Positions 11,696 to 24,900 of a stretch of 64,000 bases of DNA are shown here, piece by piece. The notes under the pieces are model-generated. The model was not told the origin of the DNA and did not search any database. It was given only the letters and a program-made list of their open reading frames with translations. The DNA is from Bostrychus sinensis. Lineage: Eukaryota; Chordata; Actinopteri; Gobiiformes; Eleotridae. Every line of letters starts with the position of its first letter. Within the stretch, counting starts at the first letter, position 1. The stretch covers positions 12,099,979-12,163,978 of the forward strand of contig CM036245.1 of NCBI GenBank assembly GCA_020698575.1, in the 5' to 3' direction. Made by a program: the position numbers and the translations under genes.

Positions 11696-12745
11696 CAGTG
11701 TTTCCCAACCAGGGGTGCAGGAACCCATAGGCAGTAGTCTGCTACCTTCTGGATCCAAAGAGCCAATTGTTGCCAAAAAATTAAAAAATAGCATAATGTA
11801 AAAGACCGCAACCAATTTTAATGCACAGGTTGTTGTTTTTTTTGGGGGGGGTTTATTGCAAACTAACAAAAAACTGTGCTAAATACTCACTGGCGCTACA
11901 CTGATTATCTTTTAATAGGCCACTAAAGAGCAGTGTTATACAGGAGCCATGCACACTCTGAGAACTAGAGTTACATCCAGTAACTCGCCTATTTCTTCCT
12001 GCTGTTTATCTATCTCATGTGTGTTGCACTGAGCGGCTAATAAAAGCTACAAACAGCGGTTTATTATAAGTCCACAGCATATAGCCTACTGTAAACCGGG
12101 GAGAAAGTTTTGTTTTAAATTGACAAGATGATGCCGATGCAGTTTGTTTTTTGTCTGTTTATTCCTTTATTGACTTTGACTACATGAACAGATGTCAGAC
12201 ACCCAAAGAGCCGCAAGAGCAGGGCTAAAGAGCTGCGTCTGGCTTTAAAACGACAGGTTGCAGATGTCTCAACCGGGGGTTACTTAGAATTAATTTATAA
12301 AAGATGATAGGAAAGTTATTTGCAATCTTTTCATATAGAAATATAGACACTTATGAAAGAAGTCTCAAGTGTCTCACTGACTGACAAAAAGGATGTGAAA
12401 CTTCTTAAGAATACTATTTTATTACTATATTTTGTCACAATTTCTGGGTCTAATTGTTTGTTATTTAGGTAATTTCAATTTTTTTGGAGTCAAATAATAA
12501 TTTTAAGGTTATTTTATTAGGTGTAGTTTTAACAAAAATTACGTTTTTTATATATATATATTTAAGTTGGAAAGACAAAATGCAGGAGAAGTAGCATTTG
12601 GAATAAATGTCTTTGTAATATGTCAAAATTTTGGAGAATCATCAAAACATGTGGGTTGAGGGGGTACTCTGAGTATGACAAAAAGCCCAGAAAGTACACA
12701 AGATTTAAAAAAGAAAAAAAAAAAGAAAAAAAAAGGGAACTACTG
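11696..12745. mobile_element. hAT-type element with 8-bp target duplication
   Basis: It starts CAGTGTTTCCCAACCAGGGG and ends with the diverged complement gggaactactg. It is flanked by gcctagag (11688-11695) and acctagag (12746-12753), an 8-bp duplication with one change. This is the hallmark of hAT insertion. It has no intact transposase frame and interrupts a LINE fragment that resumes at 12746. Confidence 0.75.
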
Positions 12746-12870
12746 ACCTAGAGCAACAAGGAGATTTATGGAAGAGGACGGTGAAAGAGGACATGAAGTT
12801 AGATGAAAAAGAGAATGCTGATGATATGGTGTGGACACTCTGTAAGAGAACAAGTGAAAAGAAAAAAAAA
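12746..12870 (+). mobile_element. LINE 3' fragment split by the hAT insertion
   Basis: The text agatttatggaagaggacg followed by gaggacatgaagtta continues the LINE match begun at 11672-11695. The homologous, uninterrupted stretch is at about 27690-27740. Confidence 0.5.
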
Positions 12871-12996
12871 GAAGATTAACGGTCTTTTTTATGAGGATGG
12901 ACAAAGCTTTATTAAGGTGCAGACCACAGGAAAGACACAACGTAAATTGTAGAGTGGAGGCTTGATTGCTTTGACCTCTTCACAATAAGACTCTTA

Positions 12997-13633
12997 GGGC
13001 CAGATTTATCAAAGGTTTGCGTGCACGCTAAATGAAAAAGACGAGCTAAACCAGGCGCAGCTGAGATTTGCGTCTCTCACAGGAGCAAATTCAGCGCGGC
13101 GCAGATTTTGCTCCTGTGATTCTATGAATATGTAAAACAAGGCGTTCTTGCCAAAACGCGCAAAATTCAAGGCGTGGAAAATGCAAATGAAGTCGGTTTG
13201 CAGTCGCTGTTTGACTTATCACGAGTACGGGAGCTAAATCTGCGTGAAAATTTAGTATGTTGGAGAAGCAGGTACAAAAGTTTTGCGGAGGTAAGAGTGC
13301 AGCTTTTAGTTCACAGATGAGGCGTTGAAAATAAGTTCTAATGCTTTAAGTGAACGCAATACGCTTCCGTATGTACCTGCTTCTCCAACGTACTAAATTT
13401 TCACGCAGATTTAGCTCCCGTACTCGTGATAAATCAAACAGCGACTTCATTTACATTTTCCACGCCTTGAATTTTGCGCGTTTTGGCAAGAACGCCTTGT
13501 TTTACATATTCATCCCTCCCTCCCTGAATTTGCTCCTGTGAGAGATGCAAATCTCAGCTGCGCCTGGGTTTGCTCCATTTTTAGCACGTCTTTTTCATTT
13601 AGCGTGCACGCAAACCTTTGATAAATCTGGCCC
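12997..13633. mobile_element. Palindromic foldback element, Harbinger-like
   Basis: Arms of about 270 bp (12997-13270 and 13375-13633) are nearly perfect reverse complements, from GGGCCAGATTTATCAAAG inward, around a loop of about 100 bp. TTA flanks both ends (12994-12996 and 13634-13636). A 3-bp TTA duplication is typical of PIF/Harbinger elements. There is no coding capacity. It is richer in CpG (cgcg, gcgc) than its surroundings, which suggests a fairly young insertion. Confidence 0.8.
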
Positions 13634-13714
13634 TTAGACTATTTTTAGCCATGGACACAGCAGGTTTCTAGAGCAACAAATGGCAGATGAACGAACGGTC
13701 TGCAATTAAATTTG

Positions 13715-14065
13715 TTTTCAGAGATCTTCAGATCTGTACCTAGGTGTGCCCAAATTTCATTCAGACCCCTGGACAATGACCCAAAACACGCAGAAGCCAA
13801 AGTGGCCCGGAAATGGTTGGAACAAGGTCAAAATAATTAAGTGTCCAAGACCAGAGTAGACCTCATTCATCTTAATGTGAGTAGAGGACTGAAGTGACAA
13901 CAGAGAAGCCTTCAAAGCCCCTGGAGATATATGCAAAAGGACAATGGTAAAAAAAAACAAAAAAAAAAAAACCTTGTCATCAATTTTGTAAAACATGTTT
14001 GAGAGCTGTGATAGAAAATAAAAACTCTGGCAATAATTATAGGGAAAGAGTGCACCAGAACAATC
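13715..14065 (+). pseudogene. Tc1-like transposase remnant
   Basis: Broken frames give DNDPKHAEAKVARKW-like text (at about 13775-13815) and then VSKTR, resembling the segment around the second catalytic Asp of Tc1 transposases. Frameshifts and stops are frequent. No ends are recognised. Confidence 0.5.
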
Positions 14066-14139
14066 CAATCCTGTTTTGTGGTGTAGACTGAATAATTAGT
14101 TTTCTTTCAAATACAAGGGAAAAATCATCAGTAGTGTAT

Positions 14140-14595
14140 CTTTAAAGGTCTTTTTCAGGCTTTTTGAAATAGTTTTGGACACCTTTGCATTAGTATTTCA
14201 TGTTTTATACAGTTTTTGGGAGCGTCTTCTGTTGACTTTGCAGAAATCAGGTGTCTGACGCCCTCTGCTGGTAACAGTGGGGACTGGACAGATCACAAAA
14301 TGTCTTTTTAGCGCCGCTATTAGCAACATGACGCTAACAGAAGAGATGATAAATGAGCTAACTGCTTCATGGACAGCAATTTAAGCGCTGAAATTTTCAG
14401 TATGAGCTCAGTGACGGTGTCTGGGCTTTAGAAATGCACAGGAGCACTTCCTGGTTTCACAAGTCTAGCTGTGAGACCGAGCGTTTCCAGCTCTTCAGAA
14501 GGGACAGCCTCAGCGTACAGGATATGAAGGAAACAATATGCTACTGCAGGTATGTTTTTGAGGTGGAAACAACATTATAACATGGTTAAAAGCTT
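14140..14595. repeat. Interspersed repeat, copy 1 of 2
   Basis: It shares with 34490-34905, in order: tttgcattagtatttca, ctgctggtaacagtgggga, ggagcacttcctgg and aacattataacatggttaaa. The last motif also ends 8830-9330, so these families may be related. Confidence 0.6.
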
Positions 14596-15720
14596 GAAAA
14601 AGTTGATTTTGCATAGCAGACCATTAACAAAATTCAACCGGGGTGTGAATAATTCTGGGCTATATATGAGTAACAATTCAGAGGTGTTGAGTGTATTTAA
14701 CACGTAATAACTAAGTCACTTTGCCATGCTGTTAACATATTTTCCTCCACTCAGTTCCTTGCGTCAGATGACATACCTCTGTTGTTTTTGTCTTCCTGAG
14801 AATAGCTGTTGTGACTCATTTTTTCCTGAATGAGTCAAACACTGGTGTCAGAGTCTGCAGTATTGTAATGTGCTCGGTTCACGGAGCACAGAAATGGCAG
14901 CAGATGGCTCTTAGCCTGAGCAACAGTGTGTCCCTGCTGCCATCGTGATGTGTGTTCCCTTCTCAGAGGCACTCACTGTCTCCATGCGCTCTCCCTGTTG
15001 TTAAGGAATGGATTTAATTGTTATGCATACACTATTATGTTAAAATAGGCATTAGCAAAGTGTATGCCCAAATACAAAGGTCTTTTATTTTGTTGAACGC
15101 TGGGACTTTTTGCTTTTTCACTTCAGCTGTCAGTGGTCATAATGTTACGCCTGATTGGTGTTCATGGACTTTATGGTTTAAGTATCAAAAAGCAAGGTCT
15201 CTAATAATTGTCCTAAAGTTCACATGTGCCCAGATAAAATGAACTTTAACCCTAATTACTGTTTACTTACTGGTATTGCTTTTATTTTTAGTATCAGTAA
15301 ACCATAAATACATTTTAAAAAAATCAACAAGACATGTAATACTTTAATACTTTGTAAATGCTAACTGTCCTGCATTTTTTGCTTTAAAAAACTAATTCAA
15401 GATAAAAATGCATTTTAAAGAACAATAACTATAAATAAAAAGCAAAACAATTAAATATAAAAAAATAGCAATATAAGCTTCTATTACAGTAACATATTTT
15501 ACTATATATATTATGCTTGAAAAGAAAATTCATCAGAAAACATTTTTAATCAATCATTTTAATCAGTTGACAACTAAACACTTGTGCTGGCTTAGTTTTA
15601 ATAGTTTAATATGAAAGATCACAAATATTTTTTATCAAATTATAAAATAATTCCAAGTACCCCCTGTAAAATACTCATCTACCCTCAGGGGTCCCTACAC
15701 CCTTGGTTGGGAAACACTGA

Positions 15721-16320
15721 TCACAGGTTTAGTCCTGGATTAGCTCTGGTTTAGTCCTGGTTTAGTCCTGGTTTAGTCCTGGATTAGCTCTGGTTTAGTC
15801 CTGGTTTAGTCCTGGATTAGCTCTGGTTTAGTCCTGGTTTAGTCCTGGATTAGCTCTGGTTTAGTCCTGGTTTAGTCCTGGTTTAGTCCTGGATTAGCTC
15901 TGGTTTAGTCCTGGTTTAGTCCTGGTTTAGTCCTGGATTAGCTCTGGTTTAGTCCTGGTTTAGTCCTGGTTTAGTCCTGGATTAGCTCTGGTTTAGTCCT
16001 GGTTTAGTCCTGGTTTAGTCCTGGATTAGCTCTGGTTTAGTCCTGGTTTAGTCCTGGTTTAGTCCTGGTTTAGTCCTGGATTAGCTCTGGTTTAGTCCTG
16101 GTTTAATCCTGGTTTAGTCCTGGTTCAGTCTTGGATTTGTCCTTGTTTAATCTGAACCTGGTTTAGTCCTGGTTTACTTCTGTTCTTATTTAGTAACGCA
16201 TTTTTCTGTGTCGTGTTTTCATCCCTTGAGTCATGGATTAGTCAAGATTTAGGCTCATGGTGCCTGTAAAGCCAAAAATATTCTGAAGTGGTACTTGCTG
16301 TGAAAAGTTTGAGAACCACT
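15721..16320. repeat. 11-bp minisatellite (tttagtcctgg) with hAT-like right end
   Basis: Tandem units of tttagtcctgg alternate regularly with gattagctctg from about 15725 to 16190. The right end, gaaaagtttgagaaccactg (16297-16316), is the complement of the ggttctcaaac terminus of related copies. On the left it abuts another hAT-like end, ggttgggaaacactg. Confidence 0.8.
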
Positions 16321-16549
16321 GGCTTAGATGATGTGCTACTTTTTATGTTTTAGGACACTCTGCCCACTTGTCCTTTATCTATAGTTCCTCGTGTTCTCTC
16401 CTTTCATTATCTTCATTAAAAAACTAATCAGTGTTTAATCAGCAATGTAATCTGTTAAGTGGCTTGAGATGAATGGCATCTTCTCCTCAAATCTGTGCTC
16501 GAGTAGGTGAAAAAGTAGAATAAACACAGACACACACGGTCACAAGTTT

Positions 16550-16700
16550 GTGTGCTCTTTGTGCCAGTTCCAAGCCTGGATAAATGAGTGAGTTTTGCAT
16601 CAGGAAAGGGCATCTGGCGTAAAATCTCTGACAAATCAATATGAGAATCACCGCACACCAGGAGGCAGAGGATTTGCTGCGGCACCACCTGAAGAGAAAA
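16550..16700. repeat. Copy of the gggcatctggcgtaaaa repeat family
   Basis: The text ctttgtgccagttccaagcc through ggcatctggcgtaaaa and caccaggaggcagag matches the left arm of the inverted-repeat element at 39895-40260 and fragments near 50560-50650 and 58980-59190. Confidence 0.6.
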
Positions 16701-16714
16701 GTTATAAGGAAAGA

Positions 16715-17425
16715 AGTAGTAGACTTGGATAAAAATATAAATATTTACTAAATACTTTTTTTGCAGTTACACAGTAAAAACTATTACTACTACTACTGAA
16801 CTATTACTGTCTCTGCTAAGATTTGTCTTAAAAAGATTTTTAAAAGTAGTTTTTGCAGTAGCACAGCAAAAACTACCTTTACTACTACAATTACTATTAC
16901 TTACTCTACTACTGTTACTACTGCTATTTTACTACTACTACAACAAGTACTACTCTTACTACTTACTACTATTACCACCAGTTCTGCTAATACAAGGATG
17001 AATATAAATATTTAGATTCTTCTTCAATTTTAAGTGCCATTACTCTACAACAGTTACTACTACTCCTAGCACTACTATCACTGCAGTTAGTACTACATTA
17101 CCACTACTGTTATTACAATGCTATTACTGCTATTATCACTACCACTATTACTCCTTACTGTTTTTGCTACTACTACTACTATGGAGAAAAAATATTTAGA
17201 TATTCTTCTTCTATAATTAGTACTACGACTATTACTAACTCTACTACAAATCTGCCATTACTACCCCCCATTGGTACTATTACTAATACTACTATTGCTG
17301 CGTATTACTATTACCACTACTACTGCTATTACAATGGCAAAAAAAAAAAAAAAAACTCAATTAGAGATTATAAGTACATTATTTTCCTCAAAAGCGTACT
17401 CAAGTAAAAGTATGTATGAGTTAAA
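16715..17425. mobile_element. CTA-array-bearing element copy
   Basis: Degenerate (CTA)n and (TAC)n runs at about 16780-17340 are flanked by gaagtagtagacttgg on the left and tactcaagtaaaagtatgta on the right, as in the other copies. Confidence 0.55.
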
Positions 17426-17429
17426 GTAC

Positions 17430-17700
17430 CTAAGGTAAATTTACAGTAAAATTTTGGCAGCTGTGGTTACCAGAATTTTACCGTAAAAAAAATCTGGTGA
17501 GTATAAAACTTGACAGTGAATTAACGTCAACAACATTTTTATGCAGATCAGAGACAGAGAGGCATAGACAGGGCAGAAAAAAATATAGTTTGATGTAAAA
17601 GTTTCATCAGAAGTTTTTAAACAGTATAATTCTGGCAACAGCAGCTGACAATATTTTACCGTAAATGTTACAGATGTTGTTTTTTTTACTGTGTGGTCTT
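17430..17700. mobile_element. Inverted-repeat MITE (ttttaccgtaaa family)
   Basis: The left part, ttttggcagctgtggttacc then gaattttaccgtaaa, is mirrored on the right by ctggcaacagcagctgacaa and tattttaccgtaaatg. A related copy sits at 47690-47985. No coding sequence. Confidence 0.6.
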
Positions 17701-18052
17701 CAAGGTAATGTATTCATTTGAATATTAATAGAAAATGGTCCGTCCCGCTCTGGCCTGTCCCAGTGGACTGTCTCTTACATAACTCTGATTATCTGACAGA
17801 TACAAGCCTTTTATGATTGGCTTTCGCTGGCTTTCCCTTGAGCTTTACCCAGGCCATAAATAATAAAGTTTGATAGACGTCAACAATTAATTTCATGTTA
17901 AAGTATGTAAATGTAATGCCTCTTAAGTGAACACATTACATGTACATTGAATGCATGAATGTGTTAATAGTTATACTTATGGATAGTATTAAGGTATTTG
18001 TCTTGCTTTTACACAATCTTTCCATTACATATTTGTGCATTTATGACCCGCT

Positions 18053-18083
18053 GTTAACGATAATTAGCAGATACGGCCATTGG
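18053..18083 (+). promoter_or_regulatory. Possible proximal promoter motifs of the alkaline phosphatase gene
   Basis: GTTAACGATAATT at 18053-18065 resembles an HNF1 site, and CCATTGG at 18077-18083 is an inverted CCAAT box. Both lie within 85 bases upstream of the ATG, and no TATA box is evident. HNF1 would fit an intestinal gene, but this is motif resemblance only. Confidence 0.25.
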
Positions 18084-18134
18084 AAATAAGCATTGTTTGT
18101 GAGTGGGACAAGGCCAGACCGCAGTGCTTTGGAC

Positions 18135-18207
18135 ATGGAGTGGACAAGGAGGGGGCCCGTCCTGTCCGTTTGCCTTTTGCTGGTTTTGGGGTCATCCATC
18201 GCTAAAG
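18135..18207 (+). CDS. alpi: alkaline phosphatase exon 1: signal peptide
   Basis: The ATG at 18135 begins MEWTRRGPVLSV, followed by the hydrophobic CLLLVLGSSIAK. The donor is gtaaga at 18208 and the exon ends in phase 1. This ATG was chosen because it opens a classic signal peptide (basic n-region, Leu-rich core, small residues before cleavage). Confidence 0.9.
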
Positions 18208-18912
18208 GTAAGACAACTTTTGTGAACTAGTTTCCTTTCTTCTGCTCACTTTCACACAACACAATCGCCAAGACCCCAAAGTGTTGGGTTTGATGCATGA
18301 TCCGCAGCTTCCTTTGCTTTGTTGTTGTCTTCCCTGATGCTTTTAAACATCCATTCTCCACTTGTGCTCGCTCTGGGCTACTTTCAGCACAACAACTCTT
18401 CACTAAGAAGTTTTGTCTGTCAAAGTCTGTCTTACTTTCTGTAGCCAGCGTTTCTTTAATTGCTGTAGAGACCAGGAAGAAGTGATGCAGCTAATTAGCT
18501 TTTAGCTTTAAATTAGGAAGAGTTAAGTGTGCTGCTAAATTCCCGAGGAGGAAGAGGACAAGTGCTCAAAAGTATGGTTACTTCATAATAATATTACTCA
18601 AGTAAAAGTATTCATAATTGATCAGTAGAGAAAAAGTACTTACAGCTACATCCACTAATTATACTATAACCACTACTATAACTTCTACTATTTCAACTAT
18701 TATGACTATGACCAACTCTACTGCTATTACTACTACTACTACTACAACTATTTCTGCTGCTACAATGGTACAAATACTATTGCAACTACTACTGCTACTA
18801 CTACTACTACTACTACTACTATTACAGCTACTGTTACTACTATTTCTACTACTGCTACCACTACTATTACTACTACTGTTTCTGTTGCTACAATGCTACA
18901 AACACTATTGCA

Positions 18913-18996
<84 letters not shown>

Positions 18997-21900
18997 GTTA
19001 CTACTATTACTACTACTGCTACCACTACTATTACCACTACTATTACTACTACTACTACTATTACTACTACTACTACTACTTCTGCTGCTGCTACTACTAC
19101 TATTACTACTACTGCAATTTTTGCTACTAATACTACTACTATTACTACTACTATTACTACTAGTATTACTACTAACTACTACTCAGTATTAATTCTTAAT
19201 ATCACAACTGTTGCTACCCATAATTTAAAGATTCTTCAGATTTACTCAAGTACAAGTTACATTTTTACCTCAAACTTCTACAGTAAAAGTATGCTAAGTA
19301 AAAGTTTCTAGTTATGTTGTAGCACAGCTGAGTACTTCTTCCTGGTTCAGGGGCATGCACTGTATGTGCAGAGAGTAAAGATGTGACAGATCCTGCTCCA
19401 AACAAACACAGCTCCTCAGGCAAACAACAACAGGCTACAAAGTTTTTATTCCTACGCTGAGATAAGAGGGAGCCACAAGGAGCTTTTTCAAGTGTTTTCA
19501 AAGGAAACCGCTGCAGTAGGAGGCTGTGCCTGTGATTCTACCAGGCCTGCTTTGATCTGCAGCTGTTATGTCATCTTTTTATGCAATGGTTATGCAAAAC
19601 CACATCTGTGACATGTCCTGTCACCTGCACGCCACAACAAGCAACAAATGGTTTCCAATGAATGAGCAATTTCTAACAATAGAGCAAAATACATTATATT
19701 TTAGTATTCCATATGTTACAGTGGTAGAAAGTAACTAAATACTTTTACTCAAGTAATTTAGTACAGAAAAAAGTACTTTCTTACTGCATCAAAAACACGC
19801 TTTTACTTAAATCTGGCATGTTCTAAAACAGTGGTTTCTACCCTTTTATGTATCATGTACTCGCTGGGCTTTTTTGTCATACCATGAGTACCCCTTCGTC
19901 ATTCTTCAATAAAACAGCTTATGTTATTGTAAATACTAATTCTCCTGCATTTTTTTTTCTAAACTCAAATAGATAAATATTAATATAACAATATAATTAT
20001 GATATATATTAAATTTGACAATATATTTTATACCTTCCAGTACTTCAGTATGAAAAGATTGCAAATATTTTCTCAGCATTTTGGAAATAAATGATGAAAT
20101 TATTCCACATACACCGTGCAAAGTGCTCCCGTACCCTCAGGGGTCCTGCACCCCTGGTTGGGAAACACTGTTCTAAAGAACAAGAAGGACTTGGGAGGCA
20201 TGTTTTTCCCTAAGGTTAGGGTTTGGTGTTGGACAAGTAGTAGTTATGGTTCAGGTGAGGATAAGTTTCCAGGAAATGAATGTAAAGCACAGAAACACGA
20301 CTCTGTGTGTGTGCATGAACGGTTTGCTTATTAATTATAAAACAATGGACTATCCACATGACAAAATAGGCTACGATATAAACCCAAGCTTGTTATATAC
20401 TGTACATCTGGTTTTATTTTAAGAGTGACATCTTCTATCTTCAACACTTTGTCCAGATGCCTTTTTTAAATAACAATTATAATTAAATGAAATATTGAAG
20501 TTTGACCCATGCTTTTCCTGTTTTTAGTCGAGGAGGAGAATCCAGAGTACTGGCGGTCTCAGGCACGAAAGACTCTCCAGACTGCACTGAATCGCAAACT
20601 CAACACCAACGTGGCCAAGAACATCATACTGTTCCTCGGAGATGGTACGGCACACAACACGGACATTTCTGACTCTGCACGTCAACATAAGGTCCCAGGA
20701 CAGTATTGAATGAATAAAAAATATCTTGTCATGTTCAGGAATGAGCATCACCACAATAACTGCAGCTCGAATCCTGAAGGGACAGCTGCAGAACCAGTCG
20801 GGGGAGGACACTGTGATGACCATGGAAACCTTCCCCAATGTCGGCCTGCTAAAGGTACACACATTTCAATAAATAGGAAAATTCAGTCACCCATGGGTGC
20901 ATTTACATGGAGCCAAGTCAAGATAAATTGATTTCTAGTCATACTTTAGCCTCGGTAGATTTCGACAGTGTGACAGTGATGAAAATGAATGCAGGCATGT
21001 TGTTTGCACTTACACTTTCATATATCAGGCAAGGCAGGTGAAGTGTCTTGCCCGAGGACACGACGGCAGTAGGCGATGCTGGTAATGAGGACCATTTAGT
21101 GGGCAACTGGATCTAACTCCTGAGCTACTGCCACACAACATTCACACAATATTTATGACATCCCAGTAACAACTACTCAGAGGTACTGGCTCTATTTCTC
21201 AATGGTGCCATGAGATATTCTAGTTCTGGGCTAAATGCTCTATTAATTGAGTAACAAACCCCTTATATAGTTCCACAATAGTAAAGAATTTTCTTGAACA
21301 AAACATCTATCACGCTTTGTGGAGCTGGTGTTAGTATTTTTTCTCGCAATGGTGCAAAAACTAAAATTGTCGAGTCTTGGCCCATCACTGACCACATTTG
21401 TTTTTATTCCTAATGATAGAGAGTAGAGAGATAACGCATAGCTAAAAAAAAATAATAATAAAAAAAATTCAATAAAAATAAAAATCTTGTTTGAGGTGCA
21501 GATGTTGGAAAACCATTAAAAAACTCAAAAACAACAGCAGTCATGTCAGATTTTATTCATAATCTTGCCATTACTTTTTGAGTTCTTTTGCTAAAAGTCT
21601 CAAAGAGCTGCATAATCTCCTTGGTTGGGGTAAAAATTCAAATACAGCACAACAGAGAGGTGGTCATAATGTTGTGCCTGATCAGTGTATGACAACAGCA
21701 TGTTTAGGTATCATGACGATTTATTTCAATGATTGAGTACAACAAAAACTGGACAGCTCTTGTTGTTCAGCGCACTGTAGAGAGAGTATTAAGTCACGTC
21801 TGGTGTTTCTTGTGTTGTGCAGACCTACAGCGTGGACTTCCAGATCCCAGACAGCGCAGCCACAGCCACGGCCTACTTGTGTGGAGTAAAGACCAACCTG

Positions 21901-24900
21901 AACACGGTGGGAGTGAACGCAGCCGCTCGCAACGGAGTCTGTAAAAGTCAGAAGGGCAACGAGGTCACGTCCATCCTGAAGTGGGCCAAAGACGCAGGTG
22001 AGACTCAGACATACAAGACGCCAAATTTGAGAATTATACTTTCTCTATACTAAATTATATCAAGCTGGTAATCTTCTCTCACCTCATTCTCTGGTATTTT
22101 ACAGTAGCACCATTTTTTCTTATTTCAATTTAGTAATAACACGATAACAATGGAATATTAAGTAACACATTGTAATTATGCTCCTTTATAAACCACAGTT
22201 GCAATCAAAAATGTTCAACCTGGTCACCTCAAAAGACATTATAATGATGTGAATGACAGATAATGCCAAAAATGTATTCATTGTTACGTACATGTCTGAG
22301 TTATTTCTACAAACTTTGAAGTTCAAATGAAAAATGTGACTCTTTTAACACAGGAACATGTGAAGTATTATTCAGCCCTTAGCTTCAGTACCTCATGGAG
22401 CATAATTTAAACACGTTTTTGGTAATTGCTAAGAAGCTTCTTAGACCTTTCGACTGGAGTCTTTGTGCATTCTTCACAAAGCCTCTAGCTCAGTGATGAT
22501 TGAGGGCCTCTCTGCTGAAACTGCCCTCTTTACCAAAGATTTTTCATCAGATTTACATCTGGGGACTGAGAAGTCCACTCCAGGATTTCCAAGGATCTTT
22601 TTGTGTTCTTAAAAAGTGTTTAATTGATAATTCCTTATAATCATTGGGGGGTTGAATATTTCTGATTGCAACTTGATATTATTACAGCACACAAAACACT
22701 TGAAGAAATACTAAGAAGAGAAAGGTATGGTAAATTGTGATCAAATTTAGAAGCACTCTCCAGACATTAGAAAATGATTGAAAGATTTTTTTTAACTAAA
22801 TCTTTGCTGCACAAGGGATAGTATAGCTCAGCTGCTTCACTGAATGATAGTCTGTCAGTGTATGCCTTAATGTCTTATGCCCTAGTTGCTGGGAATGCCT
22901 CTGACATCATGTGCATCCCCTAGCAAGAAAATACAAAAGAAAATAGATAAATTCTTACACTGCAAATAGGTAATGTACAGAATCAAGGTCTGTGCCAGTA
23001 GCAGAGGTATAATAACGTCTTAACACAGTGCTGTGAATGAGATGAGAGGGATTTTCTGAGCCACTGAGGAGGAAGAGAGCCAGACCTTGACACCTGAGCT
23101 CCGGATCTTCACAAAAGCCCAAATCCCTCTGGTCTGATCCAGTCTCTCAGTGCAGCCTAGTTTCACAGCTGAGTGCTCTCCAGTTTGGCCAGGTGTCCCA
23201 CCAGGGCCGGCCATGATGAAACCTGATCATCAACAGCAGCGGGCGAAGGTTGTAAGCACAAGGAAACATCTCTGTTCTTATCATGTGTCCCCTGTTATCA
23301 CCTGCTGTAAACATGTTGTTATGTACAGCCGGACATAACACTAGCTACAGGTCAAAGTTTACCCTTCAATTTAACCTCTTTCATCCCATACATATTAAAC
23401 AAAATAATACATTACTTAGACCAGTGTTTCCCAACCAGGGGTACAGGGACCCCTACGGGGTATGCGTGCACATTGCAGGGAGTGCGAGGAGTTATTTGAT
23501 CATTTATAGTACCTTTATATATTTGGCTTTCAAAGACTAATATAAACCTAAATCAGGACTAAACCAAGACTAGAGAGGGATACAACACTAAAGAAAGGTA
23601 AAACAGGGACTAAACCAAGGACTAAACAAGGTCTAAAAGCAAAACTAAACCAGGTCTAAAGCAAGACTAAACCAAGTCTAAAACCAGAACTAAACCAGGT
23701 TTAAACCAAGACTAAAACTGCTCTAAAACCAGATATGAACCATGAATAAACCAGGTCTAAACCAAAACTAAACTAGGTCTAACCCAAGTCTAAACGAGGT
23801 CAAACCAGGACTAAACCAGGACTAAACCATGTCTAAAACCAGAACTAATCTAAGGCTAAACTTAAACCAAACCAGGACTAAGCCAGGTCCAAACCAAGAC
23901 TAAATCAGGTCCTGGAGGTTTACAAAACCAAAAAGGTTGGGAACCACTAACCCAACAGTTTCTTAACAAAAATAATACTTTTTTTTCCCTTTGTAGGTAA
24001 ATCTGTTGGGATTGTGACCACGACCAGAGTGCAGCATGCCACTCCTGCCACAACCTACGCACACAGCGCCAGCAGGAAGTGGTACTGTGACGCCGACATG
24101 CCCGCCTCTGCCAAACGGGACGGGTGCACCGACATTGCCTCTCAACTCATCAACAACACCGACATCAACGTAAGCTCCTGTCAAGTAACATTATGACCAC
24201 TGACAGACTGAACCAGACTGAACCAGACTGAACCAGAGTGAACCAGACTGAACCAGACTGAACCAGACTGAACCAGAGTGAACCAGAGTGAACCAGACTG
24301 AACCAGAGTGAACCAGACTGAACCAAACTGAATCAGACTAAACCAGAGTGAACCAGAGTGAACCAGACTGAACCAGACTGAACCAAACTGAACCACACTG
24401 AACCAGACTGAACCAGAGTGAACCAGAGTGAACCAGAGTGAACCAGACTGAACCAGACTGAACCAGAGTGAACCAGAGTGAACCAGACTGAATCAGACTG
24501 AACCAAACTGAACCAGACTGAACCAGACTAAACCAGAGTGAACCAGAATGAACCAGAGTGAACCAGACTGAACCAAACTGAACCACACTGAACCAGACTA
24601 AACCAGAGTGAACCAGACTGAACCAGAGTGAACCAGACTGAACCAGACTGAACCAGAGTGAACCAGACTGAACCAGAGTGAACCAGACTGAATCAGACTG
24701 ACCCAGACTGAACCAGAGTGAACCAGACTGAACCAGACTGAACCAAACTGAACCAGACTGAACCAGACTGAACCAGACTGAACCAGACTGGACCAAACTG
24801 AACCAGACTGAACCAAACTGAACCAGAGTTAACCAGACTGAACCAAACTGAACCAGACTGAACCAGACTGAACCAGACTGAACCAGACTGGACCAAACTG

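Noticed and set aside
18618..19192. Leu, Tyr and Thr homopolymer frames
   Set aside because: They are translations of the CTA triplet array in different phases.
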